A stretch of DNA of 64,000 nucleotides from Sialis fuliginosa (Eukaryota > Arthropoda > Insecta > Megaloptera > Sialidae), in assembly GCA_961205875.1 (NCBI GenBank), contig OY540814.1, positions 3,224,001-3,288,000 on the forward strand, read 5' to 3'. Within the stretch, counting starts at the first letter, position 1; each line of letters starts with the position of its first letter. Positions 56,785 through 64,000 of the stretch are shown piece after piece. The translations under genes were made by a program, and so were the position numbers. The notes below the pieces were generated by a model. It was not told where the DNA came from. It did no database searches and was given only the letters and a program-made list of their open reading frames with translations.

Positions 56785-57198
56785 GGATGTTGCACCACTT
56801 TTCTGTCCCTAAAACACTTTCTTGCCCCTAAAAGTTCGTTTTTTTGCACTTCTCACTGCTTCCTTGACTGGACTAATAGTGAATTTTTTAATTAAAGTAA
56901 AATCAGTATATTATAAATATTATATCTTTTTATTTTCTATCTAATGAAATAATTTGGTATTTGAACGTTTTGTACCTATATATTTTTCCAGTGTAACTCT
57001 GGCCTTCCATACGCGTCTGAGTCTGTGTTACTAGGGACTGCAGCCGATCTGTAGTTTTGTTTTTATTTACAAGTGAAGGTTTGTGTACTACTTACGAAAC
57101 AGACATGACCGACTGCATCTATATCAGGGATGGCAAAAATGTCAGAATCGTCAAACTTTTATAATACAAAACTAATTATATTTAAACAATGATACAAA

Positions 57199-57472
57199 AT
57201 GATAATTATCAAATATATGAACATTCATAATCAAAACTATGAAAATGGTAATTATCTACAGTATGTGAAACGCAAGCGATCGGGGAAATCCCGTAATAGC
57301 TGGGTAACATTAAAACACAAAACTAACGACATTTTAACCATTGACAAAATGATAATTATTAAATATATGAACATTCATAATCAAAACTATGAAAAAAGGT
57401 AATTATCTACAGTATGTGAAACTCAGGCGATCGGGAAAATCCCGTAATAGCTGGGTAGCATTAAAATACAAA
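57199..57472 (+). repeat. Tandem duplication of a 150-bp unit
   Basis: 'atgataattatcaaatatat' at 57199 and 'atgataattattaaatatat' at 57349 start two copies with few differences, each containing 'gatcggg.aaatcccgtaat' and 'agctgggta'. Because 150 is a multiple of three, a plus frame (57199-57402) repeats MIIIKYMNIHNQNYE. This is a consequence of the duplication. No function is suggested. Confidence 0.88.
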
Positions 57473-57720
57473 GAAGAAGGTTAGATAATATAGATTTCTG
57501 TTATGATAGTCGATAAAACAGATCGCCCGGCAAATGTCACACACCCATTGCTTTTTATCTAATCAATTTTATTTAACAAAGTAGCCTATGAGCGCGTCCT
57601 CAGAATGCAAACTATCTTCCTGCCGAATTTCATCAAGATCGGTTCAACGGTTTAGCCATGAAAAAGTAACAGAGAGTCAGACACACTTTCGTATTTATGA
57701 TATAATATTAGTATGGATAA
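57473..57720 (+). mobile_element. Retroposon family N copy
   Basis: 'gaagaaggttagataatata', 'cgataaaacagatcgcccgg', 'cctcagaatgcaaactatct', 'catcaagatcggttcaacgg' and 'cagacacactttcgtattta', ending 'ttagtatggataaac'. The order is the same as at 28250 and 33131. From 57721 to 58090 nothing is recognised. Confidence 0.8.
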
Positions 57721-58094
57721 ACTATTTTATGACTTTATATATATACATTTTCTAAATATTATTTTAAATTCAGTTTTTGGTAACCACACATCTAATATTT
57801 TATTTTCGTACAGTCCGTTTATTTCCAAGATTTTATAATTCTGTTTATAAACTTTAAGAACTATACGTACCATTTGTATTACTGAATAATTTATATTTCA
57901 GCCGAATATATTGTTTGGGAAGAACATACATGAATATTTGATATATTTTATTCTAACTTTGTTGGAAAAATATGGCTCATGGCTTATACGTACGCTCCAG
58001 CAAGTCAGTGCGGTACATTGTTTTTTTTAATTCTTAAAAAATAAATACACAGGTAGAATATTTTTATCATGATAAACTATTAATAAAATAAATT

Positions 58095-58140
58095 TTGAAG
58101 ATGTGCATTGTAATGTGTAAGGAAACGTTGACCTGACCTA
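58095..58140 (+). ncRNA. Decayed hammerhead-like Penelope motif
   Basis: 'tttgaagatgtgcattgtaa' and 'tgtgtaaggaaacgttgacc' align with the core at 25990-26027 but with the first core C changed to T and the base before GAAA altered. Expected to be inactive. It marks another old Penelope-type insertion. Confidence 0.5.
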
Positions 58141-58238
58141 TATAATATTCAAACATTATCATCACAGCAAGAATAAAAGTTTTATTTTAATAAAACAATT
58201 TATATTGTATTACATTATACTATATTATAACTCATATA

Positions 58239-58794
58239 AGGTACTGGCACCAGTTATGGCCGCTATAAGAACAAGGTTTACTGTTTCTTTTTTTTAATTC
58301 TCATGAACTCATATTACTAATAAAACAAGTAACTCTTTATTTAATCAATTTAATTATCAAAGTCTGCAAATATACTTTCTTTTTTTAAATTATAGCCTTT
58401 TATTTTGTTTATGTTTTTTCTCCATTAATGGATAAAGTAAAACCAGTAATGAGCACGCAGTTATGGACACTTGCTAATAATTACAAAATAATAAGTACTA
58501 CGCCACAAAAGATATAAAAGAAAGAATCGTAAAGCAGTTGCTATGATAATATAATAAATAATAATTAATTAATAATATAATTAAAAAATAATACCTAATA
58601 AATAATTAGTTTAAATGTCCACGATTTTGACATTTATTGGCCGATTGTCATCAAAAATTAAGTTTAAGTTAAATGTGTATAGATTAATATTCAGAAATGG
58701 TAGTAATCAAATATCAACAAATATTTCTAATTCAGTACATTTAATTAAAAAATAGCCATTACTGGGGTCAAATCTAAGACTGGTGCCAGTACCT
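58239..58794 (-). mobile_element. MITE family A, copy 11 (complete)
   Basis: A 556-bp copy with perfect-looking 16-bp termini AGGTACTGGCACCAGT and ACTGGTGCCAGTACCT and TA on both sides (58237-58238, 58795-58796). A useful reference copy for the family. Confidence 0.93.
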
Positions 58795-58858
58795 TATCCA
58801 GTGTGGTCAAAATAAAATGTAGTTTTTGTAAAAAAAAATTTTTACCATTTATATATAT

Positions 58859-59206
58859 GTACTAGCTGTGCCCGTGGCTTCACTCGCTTAAATATAAAAA
58901 TTAGATATATGGTATCTTGAGTTTATTTTAGATCTTTTTATTCTAAACAATTCTTTACTACATTACATTTAACGGTTTATATATAGTGTATTGCAAAAGA
59001 GCGCGCTGGCAGCAAACTGTTTACTATTATCATCACTGCTTATTCCTTATGTTACCTACCGTAACAAAATATATACTAAAACCTGGACAAAGAACATATC
59101 TATGAATTAATAAAATACGTTAATCGGATAATTGGTTCTCGAGTCATAAGCGCAAAAAACGGACAGGCAGACAGATATACATTGCGTTTTAAATATGTAA
59201 GGATAA
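58859..59206 (+). mobile_element. Retroposon family E, copy 2
   Basis: Head 'actagctgtgcccgtggctt', then 'ttattttagatctttttatt', 'attccttatgttacctaccg' and 'gacaggcagacagatat', ending 'aaatatgtaaggat'. Matches 22373-22745 throughout. From 59207 to 59680 nothing is recognised. Confidence 0.78.
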
Positions 59207-59682
59207 AATTAATTTAAATTTCTTGTACGTCACTGCTGTCCAAGTCAGTTCAATTTTTATAAAAATAGATACGTGTTACGAATGCTTAATTTCCCCATAA
59301 AGTTTTATTTTACCTTCCGAATTTACTTCACAGAATATTAAATAATTTTATTAAAGTGAACAGTTATATTTAATACACTGAATGATTATAATAATAGGAT
59401 TTACACCTACTATACATCTATAAATAAATACTACATAAAGAACATGGGAGAAAAAATATGGTAAAACCTTAGATTACAAAATGAATACTTATAATCGAAA
59501 TTTAAACAAATCGATTGGAATTTTTTTAAATTAATCTTCTTATTACCTTAATATTTTATTTTGGCATGACAACTCTATTATCATTTTTTTTATGATAAAA
59601 AACATTTAAACCATTGCAGATATTAAAAATACATTTTAATGCATATATATTTTTATAAGAATATTTTATATAATATTTATTA

Positions 59683-59780
59683 ATGCTTGACGATGATTCT
59701 GTGAATCAAAAGCTGGCGATTACCTTTTCTTGAATAAATTTTGATGTTTAGACAAACAAGTTTGTTTTTATATATTAATT
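59683..59780 (+). repeat. Penelope-type end with decayed hammerhead core
   Basis: 'cttgacgatgattctgtgaa', 'tcaaaagctggcgattacct' and 'gacaaacaagtttgttttta' align with the arm of the palindrome at 62650-62788. The core CTGACGA has become TTGACGA and GAAA is AAAA, so ribozyme activity should be lost. Confidence 0.65.
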
Positions 59781-59823
59781 AAAAATAGAAGCTTCAAATA
59801 ATCGTTTTTATCTAATAATAAAT

Positions 59824-59981
59824 TTAAACTAAAATATACACCAGACTGGAACTGTTAGGCTCCTGATGAGGACTTCTTGTGAAGTCGAAACACGTGTAGA
59901 GTGACATTGTTTTATTGTGGTTAAGGTGTATATTTTAGTTTAAGTGACTAGAAACCACAGTTTTCTCCGTTTTTCCAGTAG
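59824..59981 (+). mobile_element. Penelope-type insertion, 158 bp, 12-bp target duplication
   Basis: It is flanked by a perfect CTAATAATAAAT (59812-59823 and 59982-59993). It starts with 'ttaaactaaaatatacacc', the exact complement of 'ggtgtatattttagtttaa' at 59923-59941, so the insertion begins with an inverted piece of its own 3' part. It then has the hammerhead core and the same tail as 51713-51792, ending 'ccgtttttccagtag'. Inverted terminal pieces and variable target duplications are typical of Penelope-like elements. Confidence 0.85.
59859..59902 (+). ncRNA. Hammerhead ribozyme core, best-preserved copy
   Basis: CTGATGA (59863-59869), stem II GACTTC TTGT GAAGTC with one extra base next to the core, GAAA (59887-59890), palindromic helix III ACACGTGT (59890-59897), then A (59898) in a GTA cleavage triplet. 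Stem I pairs ctc with gag plus a G-T wobble. All conserved core positions are present. Dimer formation through helix III is likely because no loop can close it. Confidence 0.75.
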
Positions 59982-59993
59982 CTAATAATAAAT

Positions 59994-60330
59994 GTTAATA
60001 TTTTATTTTAATCAGTTTGTCTAATGAATTTATTTATATTATTTAATAAACAATACATTAATCGTGACGATAATATTTATATCTTGCGAAAAAAAATTTT
60101 TTCAGTAAGTAGTACCTAAAGTGATCAAATCAGATCTGATAGATCTACATTTTGAGACAAAATCATATTTTTTCACTGATTTTTGATCTGTGGAGACCTG
60201 CAAAGATCTGTAACGATATACAAAGATCTCTGAAGATCATTGTAGATCGTGATAGATATTAAAAAATTGAAAATTCATTAATTTTCAACGTTTTAATCTC
60301 TATCACGAGTTTTTTTGAAGTTTTCAATGA
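59994..60330. other. No gene recognised; GATC-rich cluster
   Basis: Eight GATC tetramers, five of them within AGATCT-like words, fall in about 126 bases (60123-60248). The remainder is AT-rich. Confidence 0.6.
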
Positions 60331-60334
60331 AAAA

Positions 60335-60545
60335 TTCGTGTTTTTCCTCGTAGAATAAGATTACTAAATAAAAACTATAGGTTCCTATTTAAAAAAATGA
60401 TGTTGACCTTCAAATATCCTTGAAGGCCACGTTAAAATAGCAAATAAATATTCGATTACCCCCTTACAACCAAACATTTTTTGGTTGAAATATTTTTTTC
60501 AAATATGCGATAGTAATCTGTAATACTTCAAATGCCCCACCCTGT
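60335..60545 (+). repeat. Degenerate interspersed repeat, family O
   Basis: A close copy of 200-430 ('cgtagaataagattactaaa', 'ggttcctatttaaaaaaatg', 'aggccacgttaaaatagcaa'). The reverse frame 60499-60774 starts here and has no recognisable domain. 60546-60915 is unrecognised. Confidence 0.85.
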
Positions 60546-60923
60546 ATGTAACGCTGGGCACGATTTGGTTAAAATTAAACCTCGATCGGGTTGACTGACG
60601 AACATCCACGCACTGATAATCAAAATGCACGAAAAAAGAAGAAAATAATGGGACGAGAGTAATACCACACTGCAAAGTATGCTTTGGGTGTGCTAATATG
60701 CCTAGATAATATTGAGAAAATATCATCAAATATTTTATGTAGTGTAATGGAACAAAATCTCGAATATTTATCAATGAAATATGATCAATCGTTTGTCAAA
60801 GATATTTGACATATTTAAGTTTGATGGTGTAATAGCCGCTTTACAAATAATTTATCTGATTTAACCAAATCTGTGATACTGATTGTGAGATACCATACTG
60901 GAAAAGTTATAATACAGTATACC

Positions 60924-61303
60924 CAGTGGCGTATTTACGTTAAGTGCTGCCCTGGGTAAAAAATAATTGCCACCCCTTTACCAATAATTTATTTTTGACA
61001 GCCAGAATTCCTTTATAAACTGAAAAGTGTAATTTTTTACAAATTACGGAAAATATAATATAAATTAAAAACTGATAACTTTTTTTGATCACGTCGATTG
61101 AAATTTCTGATTTTATAAACTAAAAAGTTTGGAAGATAGGGAAATAAAAACTTGAAGACCTTTTTTTTTAATCGCGTGTTACACATTTTTTGTCTCCCTA
61201 TTTTTTTTTAAATATACTATATTAAACTAAAAAAATCTACCGCCCCTCTAAGCCTGCCGCCCTAGGCCATGGCCCCCATGGCCCCATGGTAAATACGCCA
61301 CTG
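60924..61303. mobile_element. hAT-type MITE, 380 bp, perfect duplication
   Basis: Both ends read CAGTGGCGTATTTAC inward, 15 of 15 matching. A perfect 8-bp duplication AGTATACC lies at 60916-60923 and 61304-61311. GC-rich subterminal parts ('gctgccctgggt', 'ggccatgggggccatggcct' on the complement) enclose an AT-rich middle. Confidence 0.95.
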
Positions 61304-61311
61304 AGTATACC

Positions 61312-61790
61312 TGTATCCTGTACTTCTAAAAAATATTGAGAACCGCTGATATAAACATACAGGAAAGCTTGGAACCTTATTTAATAATAGCATTATTTAA
61401 ATATAACACTTACAGACAAACTAAATAAAAATAATATTCATTGCAATATCCCCTTGAAATTGATTTGACCCGTCTGTTTATAATTTACATCAATAAACAC
61501 TTGTTATTTTCAACGTATATATGTTTCTCTTGTTTTTTTACTTTCATAATCGTCTGACATTTGAAGGGTACTACACTTGTTTACATACGCGGTTCTTTTG
61601 TTATTTGACACAAAAGGAGACCAATGAAATGATTGCAAATTAAGTTAAAGTAAGAAACAATTCAATATTGGGAATGTGATATTTTATTACATATCGTAAT
61701 ACAAAAATATTGCTTACGTGAAATATTTTCTATGCGTAATAATGAGATATCCAGAAGTAAATTTAGGCAGAATAATTTTGGGATTCAACT
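61312..61790. other. No gene recognised
   Basis: 'tattgagaaccgctgatata' near 61333 resembles a worn hAT end of the type at 51170-51191. Otherwise AT-rich and unrecognised. Confidence 0.35.
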
Positions 61791-61791
61791 A

Positions 61792-62092
61792 AGGTACTGG
61801 TACCAGTTAAGGTTTACTGTTTTTGTGGTTGACCGGTTTATTTTTTGTAATTCTCATCATTCATATTACTAATAAAACAAGTTCCTCTTTATTTAATCAA
61901 TTATTACCAAAGTCCGCAAATATAGTTTGTTTTTTAAATTATAGTCGTTTTTTTCTCCAGTAATAAAGAAAACCAGTAATGAGCACGCAGTGATGGACAC
62001 TTTAAGTACTACGACACGAAAGATGTAAAAGAGAGAATCATCAAATTTGCTATGATATAATAATTAATACATAAATTATACTAATAATGGTC
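61792..62092 (-). mobile_element. MITE family A, copy 12 (truncated)
   Basis: It starts AGGTACTGGTACCAGT after TA and follows the reverse-orientation order with several small deletions, stopping at 'aattatactaataatggtca', where an element Q left end ('caatagacatgatgccagta') follows at 62093-62150. Confidence 0.85.
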
Positions 62093-62558
62093 ACAATAGA
62101 CATGATGCCAGTAACAAAGTATCACTGAAATTATGATTTTAAATTTTTATGTTTTTATGTTTGTTCGGGCATAACTCCAACAAATATACACCAAATTTGT
62201 AGAGTTGGGCATTTTAGTTCATGACAGAGAGCTCTCCCTATAGTTCAGTGGTCTTTAATGAACTAGTTCGTTCTTCTAGTTCATAGAATTTTTTCCGGAC
62301 TAAACGATTTCAATTTATTGATTTAGATATATTGGATTATTGGATTTTTAATGTATAATTACATTATTTAATTAGTGATTTTTTATTACTATTTTTTCAT
62401 GAAACCATAGAAATTCAAACTGCTGCAATTTTGAATTCGTTATTAATTTATAGACAAGATCGATATTTTTAAATGTAATATAATAGTAGTGACGTTAAAT
62501 ATAAATAAAAACAAACTTATTTGTTTAAACGTCAAAATTTAATTAAGAAGAGGTAAAC

Positions 62559-62592
62559 GCAAGCTTTCGATTCACAGAATCATCGTCAGGCT
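62559..62592 (-). ncRNA. Hammerhead ribozyme-like core (minus-strand arm)
   Basis: Mirror of the plus-strand core: CTGACGA at 62589-62583, GAAA at 62568-62565, helix III palindrome AGCT. Identical to the other arm. Confidence 0.65.
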
Positions 62593-62698
62593 ATTAATAA
62601 AGATTTAAATTTGAGAACGATGTCGTTATCTCAATAATATTAAATCATGAATATTATTGAGATAACGACATCGTTCTCAAATTTAAATCTTTATTAAT

Positions 62699-62733
62699 AG
62701 CCTGACGATGATTCTGTGAATCGAAAGCTTGCG
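62699..62733 (+). ncRNA. Hammerhead ribozyme-like core (plus-strand arm)
   Basis: CTGACGA (62702-62708), stem II GATTC TGT GAATC with one bulged base, GAAA (62723-62726), palindromic helix III AGCT (62726-62729), T at 62730 before the predicted cut. Stem I starts with two G-C pairs (gc with gc) before a loop. Confidence 0.65.
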
Positions 62734-64000
62734 TTTACCTCTTCTTAATTAAATTTTGACGTTTAAACAAACAAGTTTGTTTTTATTTTTAAATGTATAT
62801 ATATTTCCATGTTTTGTTTGTTTTTTAAATCGAACCCTTGATATATATGAAAATTATGAAACATCTTCCATGATACTTTATTTATTGTATAATTATTTAA
62901 TCTGTGACATTCCTTTTTGTTGATTGTCATAAGATAATATAAAAATCACGCCCTTTTGACTGGCATATTGCATTCATGTGAACAAAAAAAATCAATATAA
63001 TATATCTTTAGTAAAATAAATTCGAAATTGGTAATAAAGTATTGAAAACGTTAATTATTAAACATAAAAATCATACGATCTCGTTTTTTGAACAGTGTAT
63101 TTAAAGTGTATCGGGAATTATTGAACTAAAAGAGCGGAGCGCATACGAACTAGTTCCTCTAGTTCTCGTGTGGAAGCGCTCTTTTGAACTAGTTCGTTCG
63201 TGAACTACACAAGTCTACAAATTTGACGATTTTTTTTATTGAAAGATTATACTCCCGAGGTAGTCTCATATAAATTTAATCAGAATCTTACCATGGACAC
63301 TCAAAAGGAAAAAAAAAACGACTTCAAGAAACCCCAAAAGCAAATATACCTATATACAAAGTGCAACAGTTTTTTTTTATATCGGCCATTTTAGTAAATT
63401 TTTGAAAAAAACCAGAATTATACATATTAATAGCAAAATTTCAAAAGTTAAAGAGCCTATATTTTTTAAACATGATTTTTATATTGCTTAAATGTCTATG
63501 CTACACTATCAGATCAAAATAAAATTTATGAATAACAAAACCAAAAATTGGCTGCAGTTTAACATTTAAAAACTTATAAAACTTTGATAAAATTATTTCT
63601 TAAAATTTTTTTTTTTATAAAATCTAGTACACTTACAGACGTTCAGATCGTTGTAAAAACTGCGCTATTTTATACCCTTTCGAAAAATCTACTATAATAC
63701 CTACATGAATTGGCTATTTTTGTTAAAAAAAACTTTTATCCCAGAATAAGTATGATATTTACATTTTTACAGTAAGTCGATCGTAGTACGCTATTTTAAA
63801 TAAGTCATTAAAAACGCGATACGATACTTTTAAAAAAAATTTATACACATTGGACAGTGTAACATCTACTCCTGTGCAACGAATGATCCTGTCCATTTAT
63901 ACGGCATAACAACCCGGAAATTTAAAATATTTTAACTAAAATAAATAAATATCACCAACGTTTAAACGAAACCAAAATCAATCAATCAATATAATACGTA

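Larger units (their letters stand above)
62478..62783. mobile_element. Palindromic Penelope-type insertion, 14-bp target duplication
   Basis: A perfect 14-bp duplication TATTTTTAAATGTA (62464-62477 and 62784-62797) bounds the insertion. Two arms (62503-62641 and 62650-62788, the last few bases overlapping the duplication by chance) are complementary at all but one noticed position around an 8-base centre. Each arm contains a hammerhead core pointing outward. So two Penelope-type ends sit head to head as one insertion, inside a hAT-type element inside a family J repeat. Confidence 0.88.
62200..63217. mobile_element. hAT-type element, 1018 bp with nested insertion
   Basis: A perfect 8-bp duplication CAAATTTG flanks it (62192-62199 and 63218-63225). 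The ends are TAGAGTTGGGCA and, read inward from the right, TAGACTTGTGTA. Subterminal 'gaactagttcgtt' motifs occur in several copies near both ends. Minus the 306-bp Penelope insert and its duplication it would be about 700 bp. No transposase frame is visible. Confidence 0.85.
62155..63300 (+). repeat. Family J repeat split by a hAT-type element
   Basis: 62158-62199 and 63218-63300 join to match 49830-49925 ('ttcgggcataactccaacaa', then 'gacgattttttttattgaaa', 'gtagtctcatataaatttaa'). From 63301 to 64000 the DNA is AT-rich and unrecognised. Confidence 0.7.

Noticed and set aside
1-64000. tRNA, rRNA, snRNA or viral integration
   Set aside because: No tRNA cloverleaf with matching boxes, no rRNA or spliceosomal snRNA signature and no viral protein homology was noticed. 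A covariance-model and translated search would be needed to exclude small ones.

Overview
This window looks like intergenic or intronic DNA from a repeat-rich, strongly AT-biased arthropod genome, most likely an insect. The grounds are the mix of TA-, TTAA-, TAA-, 8-bp- and 9-bp-target-duplicating MITEs, Penelope-like retroelement ends with hammerhead ribozyme cores, and short retroposon ends carrying the insect-type 'ccaaatttcatcaagatcgg' block. A 'tagctgttactcgcgcgac' head and an 'aagtgcgag...actcgcgc / cggaaccct' repeat recall Lepidoptera, but similar repeats occur in other insects, so the order is left open. No bacterial feature, rRNA, tRNA, CRISPR array or complete protein-coding gene was recognised. 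Almost all short open frames are chance products of AT-rich or repeated DNA.

Layout. 1-4,900: degenerate repeats, one TA-flanked MITE (family A) and a 131-bp hAT-type MITE. 4,907-10,707: the dominant object, a 5.8-kb foldback element with long terminal inverted repeats made of ~326-bp tandem units (about 14 in the left arm, 3 in the right), bounded by a perfect 9-bp target duplication AGCCGGATC, inserted in an older retroposon. 11-24 kb: MITE families A and B, a hAT-type MITE at 20.7 kb, retroposon tails and an AC/AT microsatellite. 24-26.5 kb: two family A copies, one split by an 847-bp TA-flanked element and one split by a 119-bp hammerhead-bearing Penelope-type insert with a 14-bp duplication. 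27-36 kb: further family A copies, a TTAA-flanked piggyBac-type MITE and a long-TIR MITE nested in a retroposon. 36.6-37.0 kb: a possible core promoter plus a short signal-peptide-like exon (+). 41.86-42.2 kb: a GC-rich, initiator-bearing segment that looks like a TATA-less promoter and noncoding first exon on the minus strand. 43.7-50.6 kb: a hAT MITE, a tandem ~275-290-bp repeat element and a 129/75-bp composite minisatellite. 51-52 kb: a 5'-truncated Penelope-like element with a GIY-YIG remnant and hammerhead end, splitting a retroposon. 53.6-56.2 kb: a large inverted-repeat pair. 58-64 kb: more MITEs, two further Penelope-type insertions (one a 139-bp-arm palindrome with hammerhead cores on both strands, nested in a hAT-type element inside an older repeat) and another hAT-type MITE.

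How it fits together. The window is mainly a record of nested transposition. Host genes, if present, contribute only the two candidate 5' exons (36.7-37.0 kb plus, 41.86-42.06 kb minus). If the minus-strand one is real, the 41.8 kb to its left in this window would be its first intron or intergenic DNA. Coordinates of old repeats are approximate to about 5-20 bp. Target-duplication boundaries were read base by base.
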